DNA from: Lentisphaeria bacterium
GTDB lineage: Bacteria > Verrucomicrobiota > Lentisphaeria > Victivallales > UBA1829
Assembly (NCBI GenBank): GCA_017456805.1
Contig: JAFTIQ010000030.1
Location: forward strand, 1 to 64,000
Direction: 5' to 3'
DNA: 64,000 nt
Part shown: in pieces, positions 45,690 to 55,325 of the stretch
How positions within the stretch are numbered: position 1 is the stretch's first letter
Layout: each line of letters starts with the position of its first letter
Position numbers and translations under genes: made by a program
Notes under the pieces: model-generated
Databases searched by the model: none
The model's input: the letters and a program-made list of their open reading frames with translations, nothing else
What the model was told of the DNA's origin: nothing

Positions 45690-47044
45690 GATTTTTTTCA
45701 ACATTTGCACTGGCATTCCGGGCACTCCGCCGGAATCCCACAAGATCGCTGCTGACGACCCTCGGGATCGTGATCGGGATCGCGGCAGTTATTGCCATGA
45801 CGGAGATCGGAAAAGGTTCTTCCAACTCCATCGCCCGTTCCATTTCCCAGATGGGAGCGGGAAATCTTCTGATCCATCCCTCCCACACGAATAAAGGCGG
45901 GATCAATTCCGGATCCGGAAGTGCCATGACCCTTACCCCGGATGATTATTATGCCATCGTCCGGGAGTGTTATTCCGTCGGAGCCGCCGCACCGATCGTT
46001 TCTGCAAGAGTTCAGGTGGTGGCGGGAAATAAAAACTGGAATCCGTGGAACATTCACGGTTCCACACCGGAATATGTGAAAGTTCAGAATTTCGGAATGC
46101 CCACAGAAGGAGAACTCTTTACAGAACGGGATGTCCAGACTTCCAACACGGTCTGCCTGATCGGAAATACTGTCCGCAGAGAACTTTTCGGGGAAGGAGT
46201 CTCCCCCATCGGAGAAGAGATCCGGATCGGAAAAGTGAATTTCCGCGTGATCGGCGTCCTCCCCTCCAAAGGAGCCAATATGATGGGATTCGATCAGGAT
46301 GATGTGATCGTTGCCCCCTGGACAACTTTGCGGTACCGGGTGACCGGAAACCGGACGAGCACCACAAGTTCTTCCGGAAACAGTGATATCTCCACCGGGG
46401 ATCTTTATCCCTCCACAGGCGCTCAGTTCTATCCGGAACGCTCGGAAACTCAGGTGACAGATGCTCTGATCGCGCCCCGGTTCACAACCATCGACCAGAT
46501 CATGGTTCAGGCAGTCTCACCGGATTCTGTGAACGATGCCATGACGGAAATTGAACAGCTCCTCCGGGAACGTCACAAGATCCCGCCGGGAGCAGAAAAC
46601 GATTTCCGGATCCGGAACTTTTCCGAGATGGCAAATACTTTGCAGACAACCAGCACAGTCATGACCAATCTGCTGCTCTGCATCGCAATGATCTCCCTGC
46701 TGGTGGGCGGAGTCGGAATTATGAATATCATGCTGGTTTCCGTTACAGAACGGACCCGTGAAATCGGACTCCGGATGGCTGTCGGCGCAAGAAGCAGAGA
46801 TATCCTGCGTCAATTTCTGGTGGAAGCAACCGTATTATGCCTGTTCGGCGGGATCATCGGGATCCTTCTCGGCAGAGGCGGTGCTTTTCTGGTAAGCAAA
46901 CTGATGCAGTGGCCCACGGAAAGTTCTCCCGGAGCAATTGCCGCAGCTGTTCTGACTTCCGCAGCCGTCGGGATCATCTTCGGTTTTTATCCCGCATGGA
47001 AAGCCTCCAGACTGGATCCCATCGAAGCTCTGCGGTACGAATAA
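45686..47044 (+). CDS. MacB/FtsX-type ABC permease
   Basis: 452 aa from ATG 45686. Architecture of MacB without the fused ATPase: TM1 (~20-42, LTTLGIVIGIAAVIAM), a ~250-residue periplasmic domain of MacB-PCD type, and three C-terminal TM helices (LLLCIAMISLLVGGVGIMNIM; ILGLLL region; AAVLTSAAVGIIFGFYPA), with the cytosolic motif SVTERTREIGLRMAVGARSRDIL before TM3. Ends ALRYE, typical of the family. With the preceding two genes it forms a three-gene exporter. The separate ATPase resembles YknXYZ of Bacillus. Confidence 0.93.
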   Translation: MRFFSTFALAFRALRRNPTRSLLTTLGIVIGIAAVIAMTEIGKGSSNSIARSISQMGAGNLLIHPSHTNKGGINSGSGSAMTLTPDDYYAIVRECYSVGAAAPIVSARVQVVAGNKNWNPWNIHGSTPEYVKVQNFGMPTEGELFTERDVQTSNTVCLIGNTVRRELFGEGVSPIGEEIRIGKVNFRVIGVLPSKGANMMGFDQDDVIVAPWTTLRYRVTGNRTSTTSSSGNSDISTGDLYPSTGAQFYPERSETQVTDALIAPRFTTIDQIMVQAVSPDSVNDAMTEIEQLLRERHKIPPGAENDFRIRNFSEMANTLQTTSTVMTNLLLCIAMISLLVGGVGIMNIMLVSVTERTREIGLRMAVGARSRDILRQFLVEATVLCLFGGIIGILLGRGGAFLVSKLMQWPTESSPGAIAAAVLTSAAVGIIFGFYPAWKASRLDPIEALRYE

Positions 47045-47082
47045 AAAAAGCATTTTCCATCTTCTGTCATACAGGATCCCCC

Positions 47083-47110
47083 TTGACAAACAGTTTTTTA
47101 TGGTTATATT
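47083..47110 (+). promoter_or_regulatory. Promoter of the 1254-aa LamG/barrel gene
   Basis: TTGACA (47083-47088), 16-bp spacer ending TTTATGGT, TATATT (47105-47110). The same spacer end occurs in the secretin promoter at 9178-9205. Confidence 0.65.
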
Positions 47111-47139
47111 ATCTCCAAAAAACATTCAGGAGATTTTGT

Positions 47140-50100
47140 ATGAAGAAAATGCTTTTTTGGGCGGCGGCTCTTGTCTGCTGCACTGTCATGGCGGAGATTG
47201 CCGCAAGTTATGATTTTGACGGAAAAACCGGCAATGCCAAAGCTGCCGGAAAATTCCGTTATGTGGATGGATTCCGGAACAAAGCAATTGCTTTGTCCGA
47301 TGGAACCGTCAGAATTCCATGTCCGGCGAAGCTGACTCCTGAAGAAGGTTCCATTTCCTTCTGGGTCAAACCGATGAACTGGGACAGTTCTGTAACGGAG
47401 TTTCTGTTTCTTCTGCAAAACAACAATCAGGAAAAGAACGGCAGGATCATTGTTTACAAATACCGGGAACCCAAAGGGCTCGGTTTGATGTTCTGGATGG
47501 GAAATCCCCAGGCTCCGAAAGGAAAAGGAAACGCTTACACCAATACCGTCAATCATAAATTGGAAAAAGGGAAATGGACCTTCCTGACGATCACCTGGAG
47601 CAAAAAAGCAAATCTGTTTGCGCTGTACCATAACGGGCAGCTGGCATGCAGCGGACGGGGAAAAGATGGATTGTTTTTCAAAAAGTTCGGGGATTTCATC
47701 CTGAATCCGCCTCCGTTCCGTCCCGCAGACAGATCTCTGGAAACTGCATTTGATCTGCTGAAGTTCCATACAAAAGCCCTTTCTGAAAAAGAGGTCGCGG
47801 CTCTTTATAAGGAAGAATCCGCGCCGGTTCTGGATATTCCCATGGCACAAGTCCGGAAAACGGTTTTCACTCTTCCGGTAATGAAGACAGCTCCCAGAAT
47901 TGATGGAAATTTCATCGATTCTGAATGGGCAGAAGCCGCAAAGCTCCCCGGGTTCATCAATCTTTCCAAACCCCGGCTGCAAGGGGATCTCCCCGGAGAA
48001 GTCTATGCCGGAATGGACCGGAAAAACTTCTATTTCTGTATCGTGGCAAAAATCCCGGGAGCCACTCAGCTGGTCAACAAGGTCAAGGATCGTGACGGAG
48101 CAGTTTATATGGACGATGCCTTCGAAATCTTCCTCCGTCCGCCGGAAATGAAACAGGGTAATTACCAGACGATCGTCAATTACGGCGGCGCGATCTATGA
48201 TGCCTGCAACTCCAGAAAACAGTGGAACGGAAACTGGACCGTCCGCAATGGATTGTACGAAGGACTTTGGATCTGTGAAATGACCATTCCCATTGCCGAC
48301 TTCAAAAGTTCCTTTGCCGAAGGAAAGGAATGGGAGTTCAATTTCTGCCGCGACCGCCAGATCGAACCGGATATTCTCTTCTCTTCCGTTTCCCCCTCTG
48401 CGATGCCTTTCAGCGCATATTTCGGAAAATTCCGGATGACCGTTCAGGATTGTTTTGCCCGTCTCTCCGTGGATTATTCCAGACTTTTTGAACGGAAACT
48501 GGATCTGAAGACAGAACTGTTCAACCTCTCCGGGAAAGCACAGAAAGTCACAGTCAAAATCGAAAAGATCAATCAGGATGGTTCCCCCGTTCAGACAGCA
48601 CGCTATGTCAAAACCATTCCTGCCGGTTCCTCTGCGGTCATTGATCATGCAGATCCTCTTTCCGGATTCCGGTCCGGCGTGATCCGCGTCACAGCAACAG
48701 GAGAAAACGGAAAACTCATTCTCAGTCAGGATCTTCCGCTGGTATTCAAAGATGAAGTGAAGATAGAAATTGAAACCAATCTTTCTGAAGCGAAGCTCAC
48801 CTTCTCTGCTGATCTGAAAAGCCATTATGCTCTGGCTGCGGCAAAACATGTGGATGTGACCCTGCGTCATACAAATGGAAAAGTCAGCACTCAGCGGATC
48901 AGCGGAAGCAATACCGTGACAGGCACGTTTGACTTGAAACGGTTCCCTGCCGGGGATTGTGTTCTTGAATTTCTGTTCCGGGATGCCGCCGGAAAAGAGC
49001 TGATGAAAGTCACGGAAAACTATAAACATATCGGCTATCCCAAATGGCTTTCGGAAAAACCGGGCATGAAAGGGATTCCCTATCCTTACACTCCGATCAA
49101 ACGGAACGGCAATACCCTTTCTGTAATCGGAAGAGATCATCTGTTCGGAACATCTCTTCTGCCGGAACAGATCACGTCTCAGGGAGTAAGCCTCTTCGCG
49201 GCAAAACCGGTGCTCCGTGCAAAATACAACGGGAAAAAGATTGAGTTCCGCAATTTCAAATTCCGCAAAGGAAAAGAGAACGGGGAAGCTGCGGAGATGA
49301 GCTTCACAGCCTCCGAAGGCGGTCTCTTGCTCAGCGGAACCATCCGGATGGAATATGACGGTTTCCTCTGGTATACGCTTGATCTCGGAAAGAACAAGGG
49401 AACACTGGAGGAACTTTTCCTGGAAATGGAACTGCCTGCATCGGTGGCAGAATTTTACAATGCCCATTTCTTCTCCCGGGAAAACTACGTCGGAAAACTG
49501 GGAGACTCTCTCATTCTGAAACAGATTCCCTCTGTCTGGCTGGGAAATATGGATGTGGGGCTGACTTTTGTTGCAGAATCCTTCCAGTACTGGCAGAACA
49601 GAAATGAAAAATCTGCGATCCATGTCAAACGGAACGGGGACAATGTTCTGTGGCAGATCCGGTTTGCCGATAAACCGGTCTCCCTTCAGGGACAGAAATT
49701 TGTGTTGGAATTCGGGATCGAAGCCAACCCGGTGAAACCCACTCCTCCCCAGTTCCGTTCCTGGAGAGTCTGGTTTTTTGATCCCTTCACCATCGCCCAT
49801 CCCTGGACCATTGATTCCAAGATCAAGAAGTATCCCGGAAGCGGCGGATTTTTCACCCCGGAACATACCTCTATGGAAGCATTCCGGAACGAAGTCAAGC
49901 GGTTCCGCGACAGAGGAGCAGAACTTTCTCTCTATCTGAACCCCTTCCTGATCAGCCCGGAGGCAACGGAGTACAAGATTTTCCGGAAAGAGTGGCGGAA
50001 TCCTTATAACGTATATCCCCAGTGTCCGGCTTCCAGCTTTACAGATTATATTATCTGGCAGATCGATGACCATATCAAACACGGCGGGTTACAGTGTGTT

Positions 50101-50904
50101 TACGTTGACAGTCTCGGTGCGGTCAACTGTGCCAATGAACTTCACGGCTGCGGCTATATCGATGAAAAAGGGAATCAGAAGCTGACCTTCCCGATCCGGG
50201 CAATGAGAACCTATATGAAGCGTCTCTACACCCTGCTTCATGCTCAGGGACGGGATCAGAAGAAAAACTATCTCTGGGCGCACATGTCTGCGCGAACCAG
50301 TGCTCCCATCAATGCGTTTGTGGACTTCCAGTGTTCCGGTGAAGAGCTGGAAACAGAACTGATCGGCAACAGCAACTATCTGGAACATTACAGTATGGAT
50401 GCCTATCAGGTTTATTACATGCCAAGCTCCGGAGTTGTTCCGATGCTGCTGCCCAACCTGGGCAGAACCGGTCCGAAGGAGCACCGTTTGAACAAGGATT
50501 ACAACGATCAGGTATTGGCGCTGGCACTTCTTCATGACTCTCTTCTGTGGAACCTGTGGATGGATATGACGTATGTGAACAACCTGTATAAGAAACTGGA
50601 TGCCTTCGGTTGGCAGGATCCCGGGCTGGAATTCCATTCCTACCGGGAACAGAAGCTGGTCACAACGGAAACAAAAGATATCTTTATCAGCGTCTATCGT
50701 CTCGGCAAACGGGCTCTGGCAGTGGTTGTGAACAAGAATAAAACTGCCTGTACGGCAGATCTTGTAATTGATCACAAAGCGCTGGGGATTCCTGAAGGTG
50801 CGGTGCTGAAAGATTTCCGGACCGGCAGGAAGCTGACGGCTCAGGAGTTGAAGAAGTGGCGGATCAGAGGGTATAACTATTCACTGATCCAGATAGGAGA
50901 ATAA
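47140..50904 (+). CDS. Large secreted LamG / CBM9-like / TIM-barrel protein, paralogue of 32813-36592
   Basis: 1254 aa from ATG 47140 (CAGGAG 7 nt upstream; the longer frame overlaps the permease). Signal peptide MKKMLFWAAALVCCTVMA; LamG (~20-225; SISFWVKPMNWDSS), CBM9-like (~235-450; APRIDGNFIDSEWAEA, DDAFEIFLRPP), beta-sandwiches, then a barrel with LYLNPFLISPEATEY, CVYVDSLGAVNC and DFQCSGEELE. Collinear with the 1259-aa protein over its whole length, with long identical stretches in the barrel. Single gene with its own promoter, downstream of the exporter, in inverted orientation to its paralogue. A family-specific glycosidase role is likely but unproven. Confidence 0.7.
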   Translation: MKKMLFWAAALVCCTVMAEIAASYDFDGKTGNAKAAGKFRYVDGFRNKAIALSDGTVRIPCPAKLTPEEGSISFWVKPMNWDSSVTEFLFLLQNNNQEKNGRIIVYKYREPKGLGLMFWMGNPQAPKGKGNAYTNTVNHKLEKGKWTFLTITWSKKANLFALYHNGQLACSGRGKDGLFFKKFGDFILNPPPFRPADRSLETAFDLLKFHTKALSEKEVAALYKEESAPVLDIPMAQVRKTVFTLPVMKTAPRIDGNFIDSEWAEAAKLPGFINLSKPRLQGDLPGEVYAGMDRKNFYFCIVAKIPGATQLVNKVKDRDGAVYMDDAFEIFLRPPEMKQGNYQTIVNYGGAIYDACNSRKQWNGNWTVRNGLYEGLWICEMTIPIADFKSSFAEGKEWEFNFCRDRQIEPDILFSSVSPSAMPFSAYFGKFRMTVQDCFARLSVDYSRLFERKLDLKTELFNLSGKAQKVTVKIEKINQDGSPVQTARYVKTIPAGSSAVIDHADPLSGFRSGVIRVTATGENGKLILSQDLPLVFKDEVKIEIETNLSEAKLTFSADLKSHYALAAAKHVDVTLRHTNGKVSTQRISGSNTVTGTFDLKRFPAGDCVLEFLFRDAAGKELMKVTENYKHIGYPKWLSEKPGMKGIPYPYTPIKRNGNTLSVIGRDHLFGTSLLPEQITSQGVSLFAAKPVLRAKYNGKKIEFRNFKFRKGKENGEAAEMSFTASEGGLLLSGTIRMEYDGFLWYTLDLGKNKGTLEELFLEMELPASVAEFYNAHFFSRENYVGKLGDSLILKQIPSVWLGNMDVGLTFVAESFQYWQNRNEKSAIHVKRNGDNVLWQIRFADKPVSLQGQKFVLEFGIEANPVKPTPPQFRSWRVWFFDPFTIAHPWTIDSKIKKYPGSGGFFTPEHTSMEAFRNEVKRFRDRGAELSLYLNPFLISPEATEYKIFRKEWRNPYNVYPQCPASSFTDYIIWQIDDHIKHGGLQCVYVDSLGAVNCANELHGCGYIDEKGNQKLTFPIRAMRTYMKRLYTLLHAQGRDQKKNYLWAHMSARTSAPINAFVDFQCSGEELETELIGNSNYLEHYSMDAYQVYYMPSSGVVPMLLPNLGRTGPKEHRLNKDYNDQVLALALLHDSLLWNLWMDMTYVNNLYKKLDAFGWQDPGLEFHSYREQKLVTTETKDIFISVYRLGKRALAVVVNKNKTACTADLVIDHKALGIPEGAVLKDFRTGRKLTAQELKKWRIRGYNYSLIQIGE

Positions 50905-51014
50905 CGGAGGGAGCTTGGGAACTCCTCTGTTTTCATAAGGAAGGAAAACATGCATTTCCGGGGGTCTTTTTTCGATTTTTTTCATATATGCGGGAAAAAA
51001 CTTTGAAAATTGAT

Positions 51015-51043
51015 TTGAAAAATCCGGGAAGTGCATGTATAGT
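51015..51043 (+). promoter_or_regulatory. Promoter of rpsT
   Basis: TTGAAA (51015-51020), 17-bp spacer, TATAGT (51038-51043); leader of about 43 nt. Confidence 0.7.
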
Positions 51044-51092
51044 ATGTGTTTAACATGACTAATTGCATTTTTTTAAATTGAAAGGATTCAAA

Positions 51093-51386
51093 ATGCCTAA
51101 GAAGGAAGTTAGAAAGTCCGCTGTCAAGACGTTCAAGCAGAGCGAACGCGTCAGACTGAAAAATAAATCAGTGCGCAGTGCGCTCTGGACAGCTGAGAAG
51201 AAACTCAGAGCAGCTGTTGCAGAAGGAAGCAAGGAAACCGCAGCAGATCTGTTGCAGAAGCAGTACTCCATCCTTGACAAAGCAGTCAAGTACGGAACTC
51301 TTCACAAGAACACTGCAAGCCGTAAGAAAGCACGTCTTGCTGTTCTCGTTGCTACCGCCGGCAAAGCGGAAGCTGCTGCAGAATAA
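51093..51386 (+). CDS. rpsT: 30S ribosomal protein S20
   Basis: 97 aa from ATG 51093 (AAAGG 9 nt upstream). Starts MPKKEVRKSAVKTFKQSERV, a variant of the usual ANIKSAKKR start, then NKSVRSALWTAEKKLRAAV and LDKAVKYGTLHKNTASRKKARLA in part, the conserved C-terminal helix. Acidic/Ala tail. Primary 16S-binding protein. Followed by its own terminator at 51465-51491, then nusA. Confidence 0.93.
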   Translation: MPKKEVRKSAVKTFKQSERVRLKNKSVRSALWTAEKKLRAAVAEGSKETAADLLQKQYSILDKAVKYGTLHKNTASRKKARLAVLVATAGKAEAAAE

Positions 51387-51464
51387 GAGGTTCTCCTCAT
51401 CAAACGCCGGAGGGGAACTTCCGGCAAATGTCTTTATCAGTACCGGAAACGGTATTGTTTGTGT

Positions 51465-51491
51465 CGGCGGGTAATCCCGCCGTCATTTTTT
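51465..51491 (+). terminator. Terminator between rpsT and nusA
   Basis: Stem CGGCGGG (51465-51471) with CCCGCCG (51476-51482), loop TAAT, then TCATTTTTT. No clear promoter lies between it and nusA at 51534, so nusA may depend on read-through or on a promoter hidden in 51387-51464. Confidence 0.75.
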
Positions 51492-51533
51492 AACGGCGAA
51501 GAAAATTTTTGAAGGAAGGAGTGGAGGGAAATT

Positions 51534-52877
51534 ATGAATCACGAACTTTTAGCAGTACTTGAGTACATTGAGCAGGAACGCGGTATCAGCAAAGAACAGC
51601 TGGTCAATGCAGTTGAAAAATCTCTCACAGCAACCTGTCAGAAGCATCTGGAACGCAAAGCGAAAAATGTGGAAGCAAAATTGAACCGCAGCAGCGGAAC
51701 GATCAAGCTTACTGCTGTCTATGATGTTGTTGAAACGATTGAAACTTACATCGAAAAAGATAAAGATGGCAAGGAACATCTCAAAGATAAATCTGATGAA
51801 CAGTTTACTTTGGAAGAAGCTCGCCAGTATGATCCTTCTGCCCAGATCGGAACAAAGCTGACCGTTGAAATCACCCCGAAAAACTTCGGCCGTATTGTGG
51901 CACAGACTGCAAAGCAGGTCATTCTGCAGGAAATCCGCAAAGCGGAAAAGCAGACCATCGAAGATGAATTCCGGGATCAGGTCGGAGAAATCGTCAGCGG
52001 GACCGTCAGACGTTTTGAACAGGGAAATATCATTGTGGATCTGCAGAAAGCGGAAGCCATGATCCCCATCAAGGAAAAGGTTCCCAGTGAACAGTATATG
52101 CCCGGTGACCGGATCAACGCTCTGCTGCTGAGAATTGCCAATAAAGAAAAAGACAACCGTGTCGGCAAAGAGCGGGGCAAAGAGAGCAAGGAAGATGGTC
52201 TGATCCTTTCCAGAGCTTCCCGGGAATTCATCCGGAAACTCTTTGAACGGGAAGTTTCTGAAATCCATGATGGAATCGTGGAAATCGTCTCCATTGCCCG
52301 TGATGCAGGAAGCCGTACAAAACTGGCGGTCAGAAGCAACGATCCAAGAGTCGATCCTGTCGGCGCATGTGTCGGAATGCGCGGAATGCGCGTGAAGAAC
52401 ATCACCAACGAATTGAATGGGGAACGTGTGGATATCATTCCGTTCTCCGATGATCTTGCCAGATATGTTTCCAATGCATTGCATCCTGCCAAAGCGGAAA
52501 AAATTGAAATTGATTATTCCACAGCAACGATCCGATTCTACGTTGACAGTGAAAATTCCCGTCTTGCATTCGGTAAGAAAGCTCAGAATGTGCGTCTTGC
52601 CCAGAAATTGATCGGCGGTGACTGGAAGATCGATCTGAAACTTGTGGAAGAAACGCCTGCGGAAGAAGATTTTGCGGAAGAAAAACAGCGCAGAACCGAA
52701 GAGCTTTCCAATATCCTGGGAGTTTCTGTTGCAACCGCTCAGATCCTTGTTGCCAACGGATTCCTTTCTCTGGAAGGATTGAGCGAACTTTCTGAAGAAG
52801 ATCTCAGAGCAATTCAGGGACTTTCCGGCAAAGATGCTGATGCAATCCTTGAAAAAATCGCACAGGCAAAATCCTGA
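51534..52877 (+). CDS. nusA: Transcription termination/antitermination factor NusA
   Basis: 447 aa. N-terminal RNA-polymerase-binding domain (~1-125, with AVEKSLTATCQKHLERKAK), S1 domain (~130-195; EIVSGTVRRFEQGNIIVDL), KH1/KH2 (~220-350; DPVGACVGMRGMRVKNITNEL), and a C-terminal helix-hairpin-helix (~380-447; VATAQILVANGFLSLEGLSE). GGAGTGGAGGG upstream. Leads a run with infB, rbfA, nrnA and truB. rimP, commonly placed before nusA, is absent here. Confidence 0.96.
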   Translation: MNHELLAVLEYIEQERGISKEQLVNAVEKSLTATCQKHLERKAKNVEAKLNRSSGTIKLTAVYDVVETIETYIEKDKDGKEHLKDKSDEQFTLEEARQYDPSAQIGTKLTVEITPKNFGRIVAQTAKQVILQEIRKAEKQTIEDEFRDQVGEIVSGTVRRFEQGNIIVDLQKAEAMIPIKEKVPSEQYMPGDRINALLLRIANKEKDNRVGKERGKESKEDGLILSRASREFIRKLFEREVSEIHDGIVEIVSIARDAGSRTKLAVRSNDPRVDPVGACVGMRGMRVKNITNELNGERVDIIPFSDDLARYVSNALHPAKAEKIEIDYSTATIRFYVDSENSRLAFGKKAQNVRLAQKLIGGDWKIDLKLVEETPAEEDFAEEKQRRTEELSNILGVSVATAQILVANGFLSLEGLSELSEEDLRAIQGLSGKDADAILEKIAQAKS

Positions 52878-52901
52878 AGCAGGAAGATTGGAGTATGAAA
52901 C

Positions 52902-54926
52902 ATGGCAGCAAAAACTTTGAAAGTCAAGGATCTTGCCGGTAAATACGGTTTGTCCCCGAAGGATATCGTAAAAGAACTCCAGGAACAAGGGTATGAAAAT
53001 ATTACCGGTGCCTCTTCCGTCATTCCTCAGGATGAAGTGGAACTCGTGGAAGTCATCATTTCTGAATTTCAGGAAAAGGTGAAGGGCGGAAAAAAGGAAA
53101 AATCCGGAAAAAATCAGAATTCTTCCAAAGGAACCGCCTCCGGAGAAGTCACCATAACTCCCCCGATCGTGGTAAAAGCTTTGGCTGAAGCTCTCGGAAA
53201 ACGCCCCAATGAAGTGGTTTCCGGGTTGATGATGATGAATGTGCTTGCCTCTATCAACCAGACGGTTGAGCCGGAGGTGGCAGTGGAATTTGCAAAGAAA
53301 TGCGGAGTCACGCTCCGGATCGGTTCCAAAGCAGAAACCGTTTCCGCTAAGGAAGAAGCAAGCTTTGATCCCGAAGATGCCGCAATGGCTCCCGGCAATC
53401 CGGCTGATCTGAAACCCAGATCTCCTATCGTTACCTTTATGGGACACGTTGACCACGGAAAGACCTCTTTGCAGGACCGTATCCGTCAGACAAATGTCGC
53501 CGGCGGCGAAGCAGGCGGAATCACCCAGAACATCGGGGCATCTGTCGCTCAGCTCAAAGGTAAGACCATTACTTTTGTTGATACTCCCGGACACGAAGCG
53601 TTTACTCAGATGCGTGCCCGCGGTGCCAACGTGACAGATATCGTTGTGCTTGTTGTGGCTGCGGATGACGGATTCATGCCTCAGACGGTGGAAGCTCTGA
53701 ACCATGCTCTTGCGGCAAAGGTTCCCATCATTGTGGCAATCAATAAATGTGATATCCCCGATGCAGATCCGGACAGAGTTCTCCTGCACATGCAGCAGAA
53801 CGGTTTGACCTGTGAAGACTGGGGCGGTGAAACGGCGGCGATCAAAGTTTCCGCCAAAACCGGGGAAGGAATCGAAGATCTTCTGGAACGGATCCTTCTG
53901 GAAGCAGAAATGCTGGAACTGAAGGCTGATCCGAAACGGGCAGGCTTTGCTTACGTTCTGGAATCCCAGCTGGAACAGGGATTCGGGCCCACCGCTCATA
54001 TCATCGTCAAAAGCGGATGCATCAAGCTCGGAGATCCCATCCTTTGCGGCGAATACTATGGAAAGGTCAAAAACCTGATCGACGTTCACGGACAGCGGAT
54101 CAAATCTGCCGGTCCTGCAACACCGGTCAAGATTGCCGGACTCTCCGGAGTTCCCGAAGCCGGTTCCCGGATGGTTGTCTGTGAAAGCGAAGCCATTGCA
54201 AAAGAGTTGGCTTCCGCCCGTGCTGATGCGAAACGTCAGGAAGAACTTTCTGCGAAAGCGACCAGCGGAACAACCCTGGAAGAGCTTTTCTCCAGAATGG
54301 ATGCAGATTCCAGGAAACAGCTTTGTGTCGTGCTGAAGGGGGATGTCCGCGGATCTGTGGAAGCGATCAGCGAATCCTTCACCAAACTGCCCAACGACAA
54401 GATCTCCGTGAATGTGGTCCACTCCGGTGTCGGAGCGATCACGGAAAACGATGTGCTGCTGGCAAAATCCTCCGGCGGGATCGTTGTCGGATTCCACGTC
54501 AGAGTCAATCCCGGGGTCAACGCCCTCGCAAAGAAAGAAAATGTGGAGATCCGTCTTTACTCTATTATCTACGAATTGCTGGAAGATATTCAGGATGCAC
54601 TTGCGGGACGTCTGGAACCTGAAAAACGGGAAAAGATTCTTGGAGATGCCAGAATTCTTCAGATTTTCGAACTTTCCAAGGGACCGAAGATCTGCGGCTG
54701 TGTTGTGGATAAAGGATCTGTCAAAGTGGGAGCGAAAGCCCGTGTGTTCCGTAACAACGAACTGATCTTTAACGGAGAAGTCCGTTCTCTGCGCCGGTTC
54801 CATGATGATGTCAAGGAAGTGAAGCAGGGATTGGAATGCGGGATCAAGCTGGACAACTTCCTTGATTTTGAAGTTGGCGACCACATTCAGATTTACGATG
54901 TGGAACTGAAGAAAGCCACCCTCTGA
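52902..54926 (+). CDS. infB: Translation initiation factor IF-2
   Basis: 674 aa, short because the N-terminal region is reduced. An IF2_N-like start (VKDLAGKYGLSPKDIVKELQEQG), a Lys/Ser linker (~60-80), then the GTPase with GHVDHGKTSLQD, DTPGHEAFTQMRARGA and NKCDIP, and the beta-barrel/fMet-tRNA domains up to LDNFLDFEVGDHIQIYDVE. Places initiator tRNA on the 30S subunit. 24 nt after nusA. Confidence 0.97.
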   Translation: MAAKTLKVKDLAGKYGLSPKDIVKELQEQGYENITGASSVIPQDEVELVEVIISEFQEKVKGGKKEKSGKNQNSSKGTASGEVTITPPIVVKALAEALGKRPNEVVSGLMMMNVLASINQTVEPEVAVEFAKKCGVTLRIGSKAETVSAKEEASFDPEDAAMAPGNPADLKPRSPIVTFMGHVDHGKTSLQDRIRQTNVAGGEAGGITQNIGASVAQLKGKTITFVDTPGHEAFTQMRARGANVTDIVVLVVAADDGFMPQTVEALNHALAAKVPIIVAINKCDIPDADPDRVLLHMQQNGLTCEDWGGETAAIKVSAKTGEGIEDLLERILLEAEMLELKADPKRAGFAYVLESQLEQGFGPTAHIIVKSGCIKLGDPILCGEYYGKVKNLIDVHGQRIKSAGPATPVKIAGLSGVPEAGSRMVVCESEAIAKELASARADAKRQEELSAKATSGTTLEELFSRMDADSRKQLCVVLKGDVRGSVEAISESFTKLPNDKISVNVVHSGVGAITENDVLLAKSSGGIVVGFHVRVNPGVNALAKKENVEIRLYSIIYELLEDIQDALAGRLEPEKREKILGDARILQIFELSKGPKICGCVVDKGSVKVGAKARVFRNNELIFNGEVRSLRRFHDDVKEVKQGLECGIKLDNFLDFEVGDHIQIYDVELKKATL

Positions 54927-54950
54927 TTTTCGAGAGAAAGGTAGGGTAAA

Positions 54951-55325
54951 ATGCCTTTTACACCAGACCGTATCGCCAGAGTCAACGCGCTTCTCAAACG
55001 GGAAATCGCGGATTCTCTGGAAAAATTATGTATTTCACTGCCGGGAGTTCTGATCTCGGTGGTGAAAGTCAATACTTCATCCACCTTGCGGAACGCTACT
55101 GTCTATGTCAGCGTCTTCGGAGGCAAAAATGCGGGAGCAGATATCGAGGAGAAAGCTCTGGAACTGCTCGAAAGCCGCAGAGTCGATATCCAGAACTGCA
55201 TCTCCAGAGATGTGGTTCTGAAATATACTCCGGTGCTGCGCTTCGTTGCGGATCATAATATCGCAGAAGGCGACCGCGTTCTTGCGATCCTCCGTGAACT
55301 GGAAGAAGGAGAACTCAACAAATGA
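54951..55325 (+). CDS. rbfA: Ribosome-binding factor A
   Basis: 124 aa. A single KH-like domain: RIARVNALLKREIADSLEKL, VLISVVKVNTSSTLRNATVYV and VLKYTPVLRFVADHNIAEGD, the characteristic P-L-F/D end of the family. Aids 16S 5'-end maturation. Stop overlaps the start of nrnA by 4 nt (ATGA). Confidence 0.94.
   Translation: MPFTPDRIARVNALLKREIADSLEKLCISLPGVLISVVKVNTSSTLRNATVYVSVFGGKNAGADIEEKALELLESRRVDIQNCISRDVVLKYTPVLRFVADHNIAEGDRVLAILRELEEGELNK

Noticed and set aside
47104..50082. A 992-codon open frame on the minus strand within the 1254-aa gene
   Set aside because: Antisense shadow; the plus-strand product has a signal peptide, promoter and a collinear paralogue.
51549..54884. A 1111-codon open frame on the minus strand opposite nusA-infB
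   Set aside because: Antisense to two universally conserved genes; no start signals or domains.
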